Positions 45,268-54,207 of a DNA stretch of 62,869 nucleotides are shown here, one piece after another. How positions within the stretch are numbered: position 1 is the stretch's first letter; every line of letters begins with the position of its first letter. The position numbers were made by a program, and so were the translations under genes. The notes beneath the pieces are model-generated. The model did not search any database. It was not told the origin of the DNA and worked only from the letters and a program-made list of their open reading frames with translations. Origin of the DNA: Gammaproteobacteria bacterium (GTDB lineage: Bacteria > Pseudomonadota > Gammaproteobacteria > SZUA-229); contig JASBSR010000005.1 of NCBI GenBank assembly GCA_030148865.1, positions 1 to 62,869 of the forward strand, read 5' to 3'.

Positions 45268-47127
45268 TTGCGGATAAAGATTTATATGTTTAAGTACACA
45301 CGCCCAAAAGAACAGGCCTACGCGTTTGTACCGGATGACGCCGGTCCGGAAGCAAATTGTTATGGCAAGCAAATAGAAACGGTCAGCAAAGATAGCCCAT
45401 TGCGCAATCAGTCGCTGAACATCAACGGTGATACCGACGTTGGTGAAAACCCGAATCGTTATAAGCAGCACGGGTTTTATTTTACAGCCGACAACTGCAT
45501 CGCCTGTCATGCCTGCGAAGCCGCGTGTTCTGAAAAAAACGATCTGCCCGCGCACCTGGCGTTTCGAGCAGTGGGCTATGTTGAGGGTGGGTCTTATCCC
45601 AGTTACACGCGGATGAATATTTCTATGGCCTGTAATCATTGCGATGATCCGGTGTGCCTGAAAGGTTGCCCAACACGCGCCTACACAAAATACGCGGAAT
45701 ACGGTGCGGTGTTACAGGATCCGGACATCTGCTTTGGCTGTGGTTACTGCACCTGGGTGTGTCCATATAATGCGCCGCAACTCGATACCAGCGCGGGTCA
45801 TGTTTCAAAATGTAATATGTGCGTAGATCGTCTGGAAGTGGGTCTCAAGCCTGCCTGTGTATCTGCCTGTCTTGCCGGCGCGCTGGACTTTGGTGTTATC
45901 GAAACTCGACCGAATAATCGTGACGGACTGGACACCCAGATCCCGGGATTTCCGGCGCCGGATATCACTCATCCCAATATACGTTTTCAGCAACACAATA
46001 GCTTGCCGGATGAAATGTTGCGCCCCGATGGTATGCCGGTGAAGTATCAACGCGATGCTGCTGATGGCTATCGACCCGGTGTAAAGACTGATGATAAAAA
46101 CGCAGCAAAAGCATGGGGTTTGAAAAAACTGAGTACTCGTGAAAATCCGCTGGTGGTATTTACTCTGATATCACAGGCTGTTATCGGCGCTTTTCTTATA
46201 TTATTTGCAGGCCCGCTGATTGGTATAGAAACATTGTCTGCGAGTACTCACCCTGTTGCCTGGCCTGTCATGTTGTTCAGTTTAATTGGCATCCAGACAC
46301 TGGCGCTGGTGCTATCGACATTGCATCTTGGCAGGCCGCATCGATTTTATCGCGCATTTAATAATCTTCGCTACTCACCGGTCAGTCGAGAAGTTGCAGG
46401 CATTGCAGTATTTTATAATTTTCTCGGCGCATATAGCGTGCTCACAGGCTTGCCGGTGCTGGTGCAATGGCTGCCAGCCGGGCTGGTGAGCACGCTGACC
46501 ACATTGACTGGCTGGGCAGCAGCGGTATCGGGCCTGGCAGCAATATATTTCATGCAAAGTATTTATCGCATAGCAGCCCGACCATTCTGGAATCACTGGC
46601 AGGTGCTGACCGCGTTTTACGGCAGTATGCTCGCTCTGGGCGGAATGTTGGTGCTGATCAGCTATGCGGCGCTGGAAACCTATGCGGGTGAGGTCTGGGC
46701 AGGTACAGCCTCGGCACTGGCCGGGTTCATCGTTTCTGGTTTAATGCTGGAAGCCGTTGGGCTGTATTATCATGCCCGTGATCTTAAGTGCGCAGGTGGC
46801 GAAGGCGCAGCCTCGCTTTATCAGCAACAGACCCGTTTTGGGAAAACGTATTTACTGCGCAATGCGGCTTTGTTGCTGGCAGTGCTCGGAGTGTTGCTAT
46901 TGTCTATGTTAAATCTGGATGGCGTAACCGGTTTGCTGGCCTGGCTAGTGATGGGCCTGATGCTTGTGGTGATGGCGATTATCGGGCGGGCACTATTTTA
47001 CGCGCTGGTGATTCCCACCACTATGCCGGGTGCATTTTTCTGGCGCAATCAGAGTTTTCAGGAGCATGCACGTGAAACCGGGCTTGCCAATATGCCGCAG
47101 GTCGGCGTGCTGCCAGATTCGCACTGA
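45268..47127 (+). CDS. Fused DmsB-type ferredoxin and DmsC-type membrane anchor
   Basis: The 619 residues join a soluble four-cluster iron-sulfur part (about 1-250; CIACHACEAACSEKN, CNHCDDPVCLKGCP, CFGCGYCTWVCPYNAP, CNMCVDRLEVGLKPACVSAC) to a DmsC-like region with about eight membrane segments from residue 290 to 610. DmsBC modules take electrons from the quinol pool and pass them to a molybdoenzyme. Here the natural partner is the preceding nitrate reductase. No twin-arginine or other signal is seen at its N-terminus, so the clusters probably face the cytosol. Confidence 0.9.
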   Translation: MRIKIYMFKYTRPKEQAYAFVPDDAGPEANCYGKQIETVSKDSPLRNQSLNINGDTDVGENPNRYKQHGFYFTADNCIACHACEAACSEKNDLPAHLAFRAVGYVEGGSYPSYTRMNISMACNHCDDPVCLKGCPTRAYTKYAEYGAVLQDPDICFGCGYCTWVCPYNAPQLDTSAGHVSKCNMCVDRLEVGLKPACVSACLAGALDFGVIETRPNNRDGLDTQIPGFPAPDITHPNIRFQQHNSLPDEMLRPDGMPVKYQRDAADGYRPGVKTDDKNAAKAWGLKKLSTRENPLVVFTLISQAVIGAFLILFAGPLIGIETLSASTHPVAWPVMLFSLIGIQTLALVLSTLHLGRPHRFYRAFNNLRYSPVSREVAGIAVFYNFLGAYSVLTGLPVLVQWLPAGLVSTLTTLTGWAAAVSGLAAIYFMQSIYRIAARPFWNHWQVLTAFYGSMLALGGMLVLISYAALETYAGEVWAGTASALAGFIVSGLMLEAVGLYYHARDLKCAGGEGAASLYQQQTRFGKTYLLRNAALLLAVLGVLLLSMLNLDGVTGLLAWLVMGLMLVVMAIIGRALFYALVIPTTMPGAFFWRNQSFQEHARETGLANMPQVGVLPDSH

Positions 47128-47153
47128 TCGCTCTCGTATCGTGCCGGCGCCCC

Positions 47154-47519
47154 ATGTCAGACTATAGTGCGAAACGCCTGGGTGATGTCAAGAGTGAGTT
47201 TGAGCGTGGGGTTTTTTTGGCATTATATCATTCACGCAAACAAAAAATGCATCGCCGGGTCGCTATATTGATGTTGATAGTGAAGCATAGCCTGCGAGGG
47301 TTTCTGTTCAGCTGGCCATTATATTTAATTGCTCTGGCAGCACTGGTTTTGCCAGGGTTATATTCTTTGTTATTTGTTTTGTTGTTAATCCCGGCCGTGT
47401 ATTTGTCATGGAACATACTGCGATGCGGTGTACGTGAAGACTATGGCGAGCAGATTCAGGGCTGTTTGCTGAACCCAGGATATGCACCTCGGATTTTGTT
47501 GCAGAGCCGGCGTAAGTGA
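47154..47519 (+). CDS. Small membrane protein at the end of the nitrate operon
   Basis: I do not recognise this 121-residue protein. It has a basic N-terminal third (SRKQKMHRRVAILML) and two membrane segments near 43-65 and 66-88. It starts 26 bases after the DmsBC-type gene on the same strand, so it may be an accessory subunit or assembly factor. Confidence 0.6.
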   Translation: MSDYSAKRLGDVKSEFERGVFLALYHSRKQKMHRRVAILMLIVKHSLRGFLFSWPLYLIALAALVLPGLYSLLFVLLLIPAVYLSWNILRCGVREDYGEQIQGCLLNPGYAPRILLQSRRK

Positions 47520-47556
47520 CCACAGATCTGAACCAGTCCTGGACTAAAACAAATAA

Positions 47557-47686
47557 AGTGACATGATAGAGCAGAGTATCATCGCAGGAAAAGACTGCTG
47601 GTCATAAGCTGCTGGCTGTAAGAGATAGCCCGGTTGCCACAACTGGGTATGAGTATATGTGGCTGGACTGTCACTATACTCTATCA
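47557..47686. repeat. Two crossing inverted repeats before the DsrC-like gene
   Basis: AGTGACA (47557-47563) pairs with TGTCACT (47669-47675) and the adjacent TGATAGAG (47564-47571) pairs with CTCTATCA (47679-47686). The arms are in the order that crosses, so in RNA they would be mutually exclusive or form a pseudoknot. It lies 33 bases before the DsrC-like start. Confidence 0.35.
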
Positions 47687-47718
47687 GAAAGTGAGAATAC
47701 GCAAACCGGAGATGAAGT

Positions 47719-48060
47719 ATGGTGTTGGTAGTGAATGGTGATTCAATCGCTCTGGACAGGGAGGGTTATTTGCTCGATCCTGCACAGTGGAATACCGATG
47801 TGGCCGAAGTGCTGGCGGAAAAGGAAAACATCGAATTGACCGACGATGTCTGGGAGGTAGTTAATTTTGTCCGAGATTATTACGAGGAACGACAGGCGGT
47901 ACCGGAACACCGGTTGCTGCTACAGGAGCTAAAACGTCGCCACGGCAAGGAAAAAGCCAGTCGCAAATACGTATACAACATGTTTCCTTACGGTTATGGT
48001 CAACAGGCCTGCAAGATTGCGGGCATGCGGGTGCCACTGAAGCTGCTGCTGGATCTATAA
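47719..48060 (+). CDS. DsrC/TusE-family protein lacking the C-terminal cysteine
   Basis: DsrC/TusE proteins carry persulfide sulfur on C-terminal cysteines for sulfite reduction, sulfur oxidation or tRNA thiolation. The 113 residues match the family through the N-terminal DREGYLLDPAQWN and the C-terminal NMFPYGYGQQACKIAG. Cys98 is present, but the position 11 residues later, normally Cys, is Leu109, and the tail runs on to LLLDL. The loss resembles the non-catalytic RspA-type members. Reading other frames does not restore a Gly-Cys-Val end. Confidence 0.85.
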   Translation: MVLVVNGDSIALDREGYLLDPAQWNTDVAEVLAEKENIELTDDVWEVVNFVRDYYEERQAVPEHRLLLQELKRRHGKEKASRKYVYNMFPYGYGQQACKIAGMRVPLKLLLDL

Positions 48061-48192
48061 GCCAGCTTGCCGTTTTGCCGAGAAGCTTCACATAATATGA
48101 GCCAGTTCTCTGATCCGGGCGAGCCGGTGATGTGCAGGGAACAGCATGGGCCAGGGCGGGCGCCTCGCCTGTTGAGCAAATGACCAGGGGAT

Positions 48193-48720
48193 ATGGAGCA
48201 TTCGTTAGCCAGTTACGTAGTCGCACTGTTCATTATTGTTAGTGCCTCGGGTATTTGCCGATCACCGCTCCCAGTGCCGGGGGATCCTTTAGCCGAGCGT
48301 TTAAAATCAACCTGAACATATACGGCAGCAGCTTGCTGGAGTTTTATCAACCGAGCGATGCCAGCCAAAACTGCGGTATCACTAGCACCATTACTAATTT
48401 AACGATTCATGCAGACTTGGGTACAGCGGGGACAGTCACGACGAACTCAATTAATGCAGGCACGGGGGTTTTACAGGGAAATATGAACATCCTGAACCTG
48501 AAGGGCGCCTGCAGGACGATTTGTAATATCTTGATGTCGGGTACAATGTCGATTAATCTGGTTGGCACGACGGGTAATGGTGTTTTTGGCAGCTACCATC
48601 TGAGTGAATCGAGAGCTGGGGCGGTAGCTATGTAGCGTCGGCTACCACAGCGCTGTTTGCAGCCACGGTGTTGGTGATTGCAATGCGCGGGAGATCACTC
48701 AGTCACCGACTCGTAAAATA
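48193..48720 (+). pseudogene. Probable decayed exported-protein gene
   Basis: A signal-peptide-like start (MEHSLASYVVALFIIVSASG) opens at 48193, the reading continues better in another frame from 48255 (TTG) to 48635 with a beta-rich, Ser/Thr/Gly-rich sequence (for example TITNLTIHADLGTAG), and a third frame continues with SWGGSYVASATTALFAAT to about 48720. No complete frame exists. This fits a gene broken by two frameshifts, but identity is unknown and chance open frames are possible. The flanks 48061-48192 hold no other feature I can support. Confidence 0.35.
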
Positions 48721-48926
48721 ATCTGTACCTCCTCTTTACTTTCGTGACTGGCCATTACCGCATGGCCGTTAATTCGGCACCAGCTTGAGATGTCATTCAA
48801 TGCCCCAGGATCGGTGCAGGTGACTTCCAGAATATCACCGGCGCTGAGTTCAGCGACTTTATTCTGGGTTTTAATCACTGGCATCGGGCAGAGTAAGTTG
48901 CGTGCGTCGAGGGTGTGTTTAGACAT
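48699..48926 (-). CDS. TusA-like sulfur-carrier protein
   Basis: The start at 48926 overlaps the stop of the PP-loop gene by 8 bases. The 75-residue protein has the SirA/TusA signature LDARNLLCPMPVIKTQNKV with the persulfide-carrying Cys and the DPGALNDISSWC loop. It probably delivers sulfur to a thiolating enzyme, most simply the PP-loop enzyme next to it. It could equally serve other routes such as molybdenum cofactor sulfuration. Confidence 0.88.
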   Translation of the reverse strand: MSKHTLDARNLLCPMPVIKTQNKVAELSAGDILEVTCTDPGALNDISSWCRINGHAVMASHESKEEVQIILRVGD

Positions 48927-49959
48927 ACCATTCCCTGGGTATGTCATCGGCGGGTAAGGGGGGCACGGTGTAACGTTTTTCAATACCACCGTGATTCACT
49001 TTTAATGTAACAAATTCTGCGGCTCGCCCCTGGCTAAAGCGGGCGACAATACGCGCCGCATATTCGATGTCAGCGTCTGCGATGTCGCCATCAATCAGAG
49101 TTAATGGCCCGGCATGACTCTCTGGTTCGATGGTGGAAAAGCTTTTACGATACCCACGCAAAAATCGATTCTCGCCTTCTTCACGACTGATGATGAGTTT
49201 ATAATTCGGTTTTGGTCTGATGTGGCGACCGACCTTGAGTAGCATAATGTCATCGAGCTCATAGCTTTTGCTGTTCTGTGCCCGCCATAAATCAGCCAGT
49301 TTTCGCGAATAGCTCTTGTCGGTGAGAAAACAGCAACCCCCGGCGGGTGAAGCAAAATCGTCGAAGCCGAACTCTTTGGCCAGTGCAATTTGTGGTTTGC
49401 GATTGCGGCCATGAAATTTCATGAGCTTGTCACGATCTACCCAGCCTTCGCGTTCTGGTAGTGTGGGCGTCAGATTTTTTGCGCACAGGGGGCGTAACAA
49501 ACGATCGTCAGTGCCAGACTCGGCTATGACCACTGGTAATAAATCCTTGCGCTGCGACATTGGTCGTTGCCCCATGACTTCACCGGTGATGATAAAATCG
49601 AAGTCATGTTTCTGCATCCATTCTCTGGCTTTGCTGAGCATGAATATTTTACAGTCCAGGCAGGGGTTCATGTTGGCGCCGTAACCGTGTCTGGGATTGA
49701 TCACTACCTGTTTATACTCTTCGATGATGTCGATGATGTGCAGTTTGATACCCAGCTGTTCTGCGCTCCACAGTGCGTTATTACGCTTTGGTTTGCTTTT
49801 GTCCTTGCTGCGGATCGCGTGCGTGTGTCCTTCGACACAAAAGCCAGTGTAAAAATTAATACCCTCGACATGGATACCCTGATCCAGCATCAGGCGTGCG
49901 GCGAGTAATGAGTCGAGTCCGCCAGAAATCAGGGCGACGGCTTTACGGGGTGTGGTCAT
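48919..49959 (-). CDS. PP-loop ATPase, MnmA/ThiI-like thiolase family
   Basis: The 346-residue protein starts with a PP-loop (LISGGLDSLLAARLML) and has NPCLDCKIFMLSKA and a later GGCCFLTDKSYSRK. This is the layout of MnmA-type tRNA thiolases, where an adenylated base is attacked by a Cys-bound persulfide. The rest does not match MnmA or ThiI closely, and similar PP-loop proteins of unknown target exist. Overlap with the TusA-like gene suggests a dedicated sulfur relay. The RNA or other substrate is not known. Confidence 0.75.
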   Translation of the reverse strand: MTTPRKAVALISGGLDSLLAARLMLDQGIHVEGINFYTGFCVEGHTHAIRSKDKSKPKRNNALWSAEQLGIKLHIIDIIEEYKQVVINPRHGYGANMNPCLDCKIFMLSKAREWMQKHDFDFIITGEVMGQRPMSQRKDLLPVVIAESGTDDRLLRPLCAKNLTPTLPEREGWVDRDKLMKFHGRNRKPQIALAKEFGFDDFASPAGGCCFLTDKSYSRKLADLWRAQNSKSYELDDIMLLKVGRHIRPKPNYKLIISREEGENRFLRGYRKSFSTIEPESHAGPLTLIDGDIADADIEYAARIVARFSQGRAAEFVTLKVNHGGIEKRYTVPPLPADDIPREWYV

Positions 49960-50303
49960 AGTGAGGTATTCGAATTGTGTAAAATCAGGTGGTTATTGTA
50001 TCAATATGCGCGCGCTGATGACAGGCACAGACTGGCTGCGAGAGTGCTGGTAAAAACCACATTAATGGCTGATTTAGCCGCGAATATTTGTTGGTCCAAA
50101 AGACTGGTGGCCACAACTGAATGCAGATAAACACAGATCAATCCAGGTAAAACGGTTGTCGGGATGATTGTCGGGAGCGCGAGCGCGGGGCAAAGACAAT
50201 CCTGGCTTTAAACGCGCATTGATACTGCTGTTAGCTGTGTTCATCTGTGGGTATTTTTTATAAGCCTCTGATACCAAAATATTATTTGGCAATGGTGCAG
50301 AGT
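49960..50303. other. Gap with a degenerate copy of an inverted-repeat element
   Basis: The gap carries CCACAACTGAATGCAGATAA (50111-50130) and, 108 bases later, GTTCATCTGTGG (50239-50250), which resemble the two arms of the better element at 52005-52074. No gene seen. Confidence 0.45.
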
Positions 50304-50894
50304 TTAATGCCGGATGGCAGAATCCAGCAGAGATTCGTGCAGGGGCGTGGCGTGGTCGTTGAGTACGGTAAAAGCGCGGCGACTGCCAGTGTCGCTCCAC
50401 AACTCGTGCGCCTGAATCGGTTGCAAGGCAGGACTATTGAATGCGCGGATGGTCTGTAGCAAATCCATGAGCAGAACAAAGGTATCGGCAAGCTGGTGGT
50501 ACAGCTCGGCGCTGGTCTGATGAATTTGTTCAGCGAGGTGCTGGTAGGCTGTACGGCCCAGATTGACATAATAGCTCACCCGCACCAGACGCTTATCTGC
50601 GCGCTGAGGAAATAGCCCGGAAAGAATCAGACAGTGGTCACCGACATCGCGGAGCTGATTATGGCGTAGCGCATTTGGCAGGCGCTGGGCTTTGAGATAG
50701 TCCATCGCCAGCGCCTGCGCCCCAATATTGTGCTGACGCATGAAGCGCATCAGAGTGAACACCAGATAACTTTCCATAGTCTCGTTCAGGGTGCAACCAT
50801 AATTCTGCTCGGCCTGCTGGATCAGCGTGTGCCACTGGGACAGCTCATTGGGCTCAGTGATCAGTTTTAATGATGAAAAAACAGCATTTGACAT
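50304..50894 (-). CDS. Unrecognised helical protein
   Basis: The 196-residue protein has no signal or membrane segment and looks wholly helical, with conserved-looking stretches NYGCTLNETMESYLVFTLMRFMRQ and LRDVGDHCLILSGLFPQRADKR followed by VSYYVNLGRTAYQHLA. I do not recognise the family. It is separate from its neighbours, being divergent from glyQ with a 188-base gap. Codon use looks like the rest of the window. Confidence 0.8.
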   Translation of the reverse strand: MSNAVFSSLKLITEPNELSQWHTLIQQAEQNYGCTLNETMESYLVFTLMRFMRQHNIGAQALAMDYLKAQRLPNALRHNQLRDVGDHCLILSGLFPQRADKRLVRVSYYVNLGRTAYQHLAEQIHQTSAELYHQLADTFVLLMDLLQTIRAFNSPALQPIQAHELWSDTGSRRAFTVLNDHATPLHESLLDSAIRH

Positions 50895-51082
50895 ATCAGC
50901 CTCCCCAGTTACCGGCGGATATTCGCCGGTAACGCTATCTCTTATCGCGATCGCTTAGCTAATGTATAGCAAGGAATACGCCAGTCTGTGAGAACCGGTA
51001 TAAATGAGGAGAATCGCTGGCACAATCTGGCGTGTCAATGGTAGGGCGTTTATACTAGCCGACCGCTATAGAGCTGAGTTTC

Positions 51083-51976
51083 ATGAAATACGATGTTTCC
51101 ACATTTCAGGGTTTGATATTCGCCGTTCAGGACTACTGGCAGCAGCAGGGCTGCGCCATTTTGCAGCCGCTGGATCTCGAAATCGGTGCTGGCACCTTCC
51201 ATCCTGCGACATTTTTACGCGCCATCGGTCCCGAGCCCTGGCGCGCTGCCTACGTCCAGCCCTGCCGCCGACCGACGGACGGGCGCTATGGTGAAAACCC
51301 GAATCGTCTGCAGCATTATTACCAGTTTCAGGTGGTGCTAAAACCTTCGCCAGACGAGATTCAGGAGCTGTATCTGGGTTCACTGAAAGCGCTGGGATTT
51401 GATCCGCTGGAGCACGACATTCGCTTTGTCGAAGATAACTGGGAATCGCCTACCCTCGGTGCCTGGGGCCTGGGCTGGGAGGTCTGGCTCAATGGCATGG
51501 AAGTCACTCAGTTCACCTATTTTCAGCAGGTCGGTGGCCTCGAGTGTCGACCCGTGACCGGCGAGATCACCTACGGACTGGAGCGTCTGGCAATGTATCT
51601 GCAGGAAGTGGAAAGCGTGTTTGATCTGGTCTGGACCCGCGGTCCACAGGGTGTCGTGACCTATGGCGATGTGTTTCACCAGAACGAAGTCGAAATGTCG
51701 CGCTACAACTTCGAGCACGCCGATACCGATGCATTATTCAAATGGTTCGACACCTGCGAAGCCGAAAGCCAGCGCCTGATCGAGCTTGGCCTCTCGCTGC
51801 CAGCCTACGAAATGGTACTCAAGGCATCGCACACATTTAATTTGCTGGATGCGCGGCACGCGATTTCGGTCACCGAGCGCCAGCGTTACATATTGAGAGT
51901 GCGAACATTATCACGCGCTGTGGCACAGGCCTATTACGATGCGCGCGCAGCACTGGGGTTTCCGATTGGAAAATAA
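51083..51976 (+). CDS. glyQ: Glycyl-tRNA synthetase alpha subunit
   Basis: GlyQ contains the catalytic core of the alpha2beta2 glycyl-tRNA synthetase. The 297 residues include [52 protein letters not shown] and [24 protein letters not shown], all strongly conserved in the family. Its partner glyS follows after an unusually wide 138-base gap that contains an inverted-repeat element. Confidence 0.97.
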   Translation: MKYDVSTFQGLIFAVQDYWQQQGCAILQPLDLEIGAGTFHPATFLRAIGPEPWRAAYVQPCRRPTDGRYGENPNRLQHYYQFQVVLKPSPDEIQELYLGSLKALGFDPLEHDIRFVEDNWESPTLGAWGLGWEVWLNGMEVTQFTYFQQVGGLECRPVTGEITYGLERLAMYLQEVESVFDLVWTRGPQGVVTYGDVFHQNEVEMSRYNFEHADTDALFKWFDTCEAESQRLIELGLSLPAYEMVLKASHTFNLLDARHAISVTERQRYILRVRTLSRAVAQAYYDARAALGFPIGK

Positions 51977-52004
51977 GCAGGCGATGTCACCGCAAAGAAA
52001 ACTA

Positions 52005-52074
52005 GTCCACAGATGAACACGGATAAATGCTTATTGAGTTAAAGCATATTAAATATCTGCGTTCATCTGTGGAC
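52005..52074. repeat. 70-base inverted-repeat element between glyQ and glyS
   Basis: The outer arms GTCCACAGATGAAC and GTTCATCTGTGGAC are perfect 14-base complements. An inner pair ATGCTT/AAGCAT lies near the centre, so the whole element can fold as one long hairpin. A degenerate relative is at 50111-50250. I recall very similar short CACAGATGAACACGGATAA-type repeats dispersed in proteobacterial genomes. Confidence 0.8.
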
Positions 52075-52114
52075 AAATTATGTTCTACTGCACCCACTCT
52101 GTGGCAAATAAACA

Positions 52115-54202
52115 ATGGTAAAAAATGTGGCACTAAAAAATGATTTATTGATTGAGCTTGGTACTGAAGAGTTGCCGCCTAAGGCGCTGAGGACTCTGAG
52201 CCGGGCGTTTGCCGAAGCCGTTAAAGACTATTTGGTAAATACAGATATAGAAGTGTCAGGAGGCTATGTCTCATACGCCACACCGAGACGGCTGGCTGTA
52301 TATTTGTACAGCGTTTGTGAATTTCAGACGGATAAAGAAATAGAAAAACGCGGTCCGGCGCTACAGGCGGCGTTTGATGCAAATGGCAAAGCTACAAAAG
52401 CTGCCGAAGGTTTTGCTGGTTCCTGTGGTGTCACAGTTGAGCAGCTCGGACGTATGCAAACGGATAAAGGTGAATGGCTGGTTTACAAAGATTTTCAAAA
52501 AGGGAAACCGTTGTCTGAAATTCTACCCGCCATTATCGAACGTGCCTTACAGCGACTACCAATTCCAAAGCGTATGCGTTGGGGCAGTCGCGACGCTGAG
52601 TTTGTCCGGCCCGTGCACTGGCTGGTGATCATGCACGGCAAACAGGTTATTAATGCGGAAATCATGGAAGTTAAAAGCGGCGCCAGCACGCGCGGCCACC
52701 GCTTTCATGCCAATAAAGACATTAAACTCAATCAGGCGGCTGAATACGCAGACCGATTAAAGTCCGAAGGTTTTGTGATTGCAGATTTTGAACAGCGTAA
52801 AAACCTGATTCAGGATCAGGTGGTAAAAACAGCGACACAACTCGGCGGTGAAGCGGTGATAGATGCCAACCTGCTCGACGAAGTCACAGCACTTAACGAA
52901 TGGCCGATGGCCGTCGCTGGCGAGTTCGATGCAGAGTTTTTGTCAGTGCCTGCAGAAGCGCTGATAAAAACCATGCAGGACCATCAGAAATACTTTCCGG
53001 TGGTGGATAAAAAAGGTGCCCTGAAGAACTGCTTTATTACTGTTAGCAATATCGATAGCCGCAGCCCGGAAAAAGTTAAAGCGGGTAACGAGCGCGTGGT
53101 GCGGCCGCGCCTGAGCGACGCAAAATTTTTCTGGGAGCGGGATCAGAAAAAGTCGCTGGAAGAATTTGCTCGTGCACTCGACACCGTAGTGTTTCAGACT
53201 AAACTCGGCAGTATTGGTGAAAAAACTCGGCGCGTAAGCACACTCGCCATTGAGGTCGCGGAAAAACTGAGCGCAAACACCGAATATGTAAAACGCGCAG
53301 CCCTGCTAAGCAAAAGCGATTTAATGACCGACATGGTCGGAGAATTCGCAGAGTTGCAGGGTGTGATGGGCAGACATTACGCCGAAGTCGCCGGTGAGCC
53401 AGCCGAGGTTGCGTTGGCGCTGGATGAACAATACAAGCCACGCGGTGCACATGATGACGCCGCGAGCCAGAGCACAGGGCAGATACTCGGCATCTGTGAC
53501 CGTATTGATACCCTGGTGGGCATTTTTGCCATCGGCCAGAAACCTACGGGTGAAAAAGACCCCTATGCTTTACGTCGCGCCACACTGGGTGTGTTGCGGA
53601 CCATAATCGAACGCAAACTGGACCTGGATCTACGCGAATTGATCAGCGCAGCAGCAAAACTACTGGTCGACAAAGTCGATGCTGCCGCAGTCGAAGACGA
53701 TGTTTTTGAGTATATGCTTGAGCGTCTGCGTGCATACTATGCTGATGCTGGAATCACGCCTGATGTGTTTGATGCAGTGTCTGCTCTGCAGCCATCACGG
53801 CCACTGGATTTCGACAGGCGCATCAAAGCGGTAACTGCATTTCGCAGCCTTCCAGAAGCAGAAAGCCTGGCAGCTGCCCACAAGCGTGTGGGCAATATCC
53901 TGAAGAAATCCGACCATGTTAGTGCTATTAAAGTAGATCCTGCGCTGCTGAATGAAACAGCGGAAAAAGCGCTGTATGCAAAGCTGGAAAATTTAAGTAC
54001 CAGTGTAAACAGGTTGTTCGATGCTGGAGATTATGAAGCGGCATTGCGGCAATTGTCCGCGCTGCGCGAGCCAGTCGACAGTTTCTTTGATGATGTCATG
54101 GTAATGGCGGAAGATTTGGCTGTTAAAAACAACCGAATTGCTTTGCTGGAACAAATGCGCGCATTATTTTTGCGTGCTGCCGACTTGTCACGACTACAAT
54201 AG
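52115..54202 (+). CDS. glyS: Glycyl-tRNA synthetase beta subunit
   Basis: The 695 residues are the usual length. Recognisable stretches are LLIELGTEELPPKAL at the N-terminus, SRDAEFVRPVHWLVIMHG, MQDHQKYFPVVDK, RLSDAKFFWERDQKK and the C-terminal HD and anticodon-binding region with FDDVMVMAEDLAVKNNRIALL. It is followed after 5 bases by gmhB. Confidence 0.97.
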   Translation: MVKNVALKNDLLIELGTEELPPKALRTLSRAFAEAVKDYLVNTDIEVSGGYVSYATPRRLAVYLYSVCEFQTDKEIEKRGPALQAAFDANGKATKAAEGFAGSCGVTVEQLGRMQTDKGEWLVYKDFQKGKPLSEILPAIIERALQRLPIPKRMRWGSRDAEFVRPVHWLVIMHGKQVINAEIMEVKSGASTRGHRFHANKDIKLNQAAEYADRLKSEGFVIADFEQRKNLIQDQVVKTATQLGGEAVIDANLLDEVTALNEWPMAVAGEFDAEFLSVPAEALIKTMQDHQKYFPVVDKKGALKNCFITVSNIDSRSPEKVKAGNERVVRPRLSDAKFFWERDQKKSLEEFARALDTVVFQTKLGSIGEKTRRVSTLAIEVAEKLSANTEYVKRAALLSKSDLMTDMVGEFAELQGVMGRHYAEVAGEPAEVALALDEQYKPRGAHDDAASQSTGQILGICDRIDTLVGIFAIGQKPTGEKDPYALRRATLGVLRTIIERKLDLDLRELISAAAKLLVDKVDAAAVEDDVFEYMLERLRAYYADAGITPDVFDAVSALQPSRPLDFDRRIKAVTAFRSLPEAESLAAAHKRVGNILKKSDHVSAIKVDPALLNETAEKALYAKLENLSTSVNRLFDAGDYEAALRQLSALREPVDSFFDDVMVMAEDLAVKNNRIALLEQMRALFLRAADLSRLQ

Positions 54203-54207
54203 CCCTC

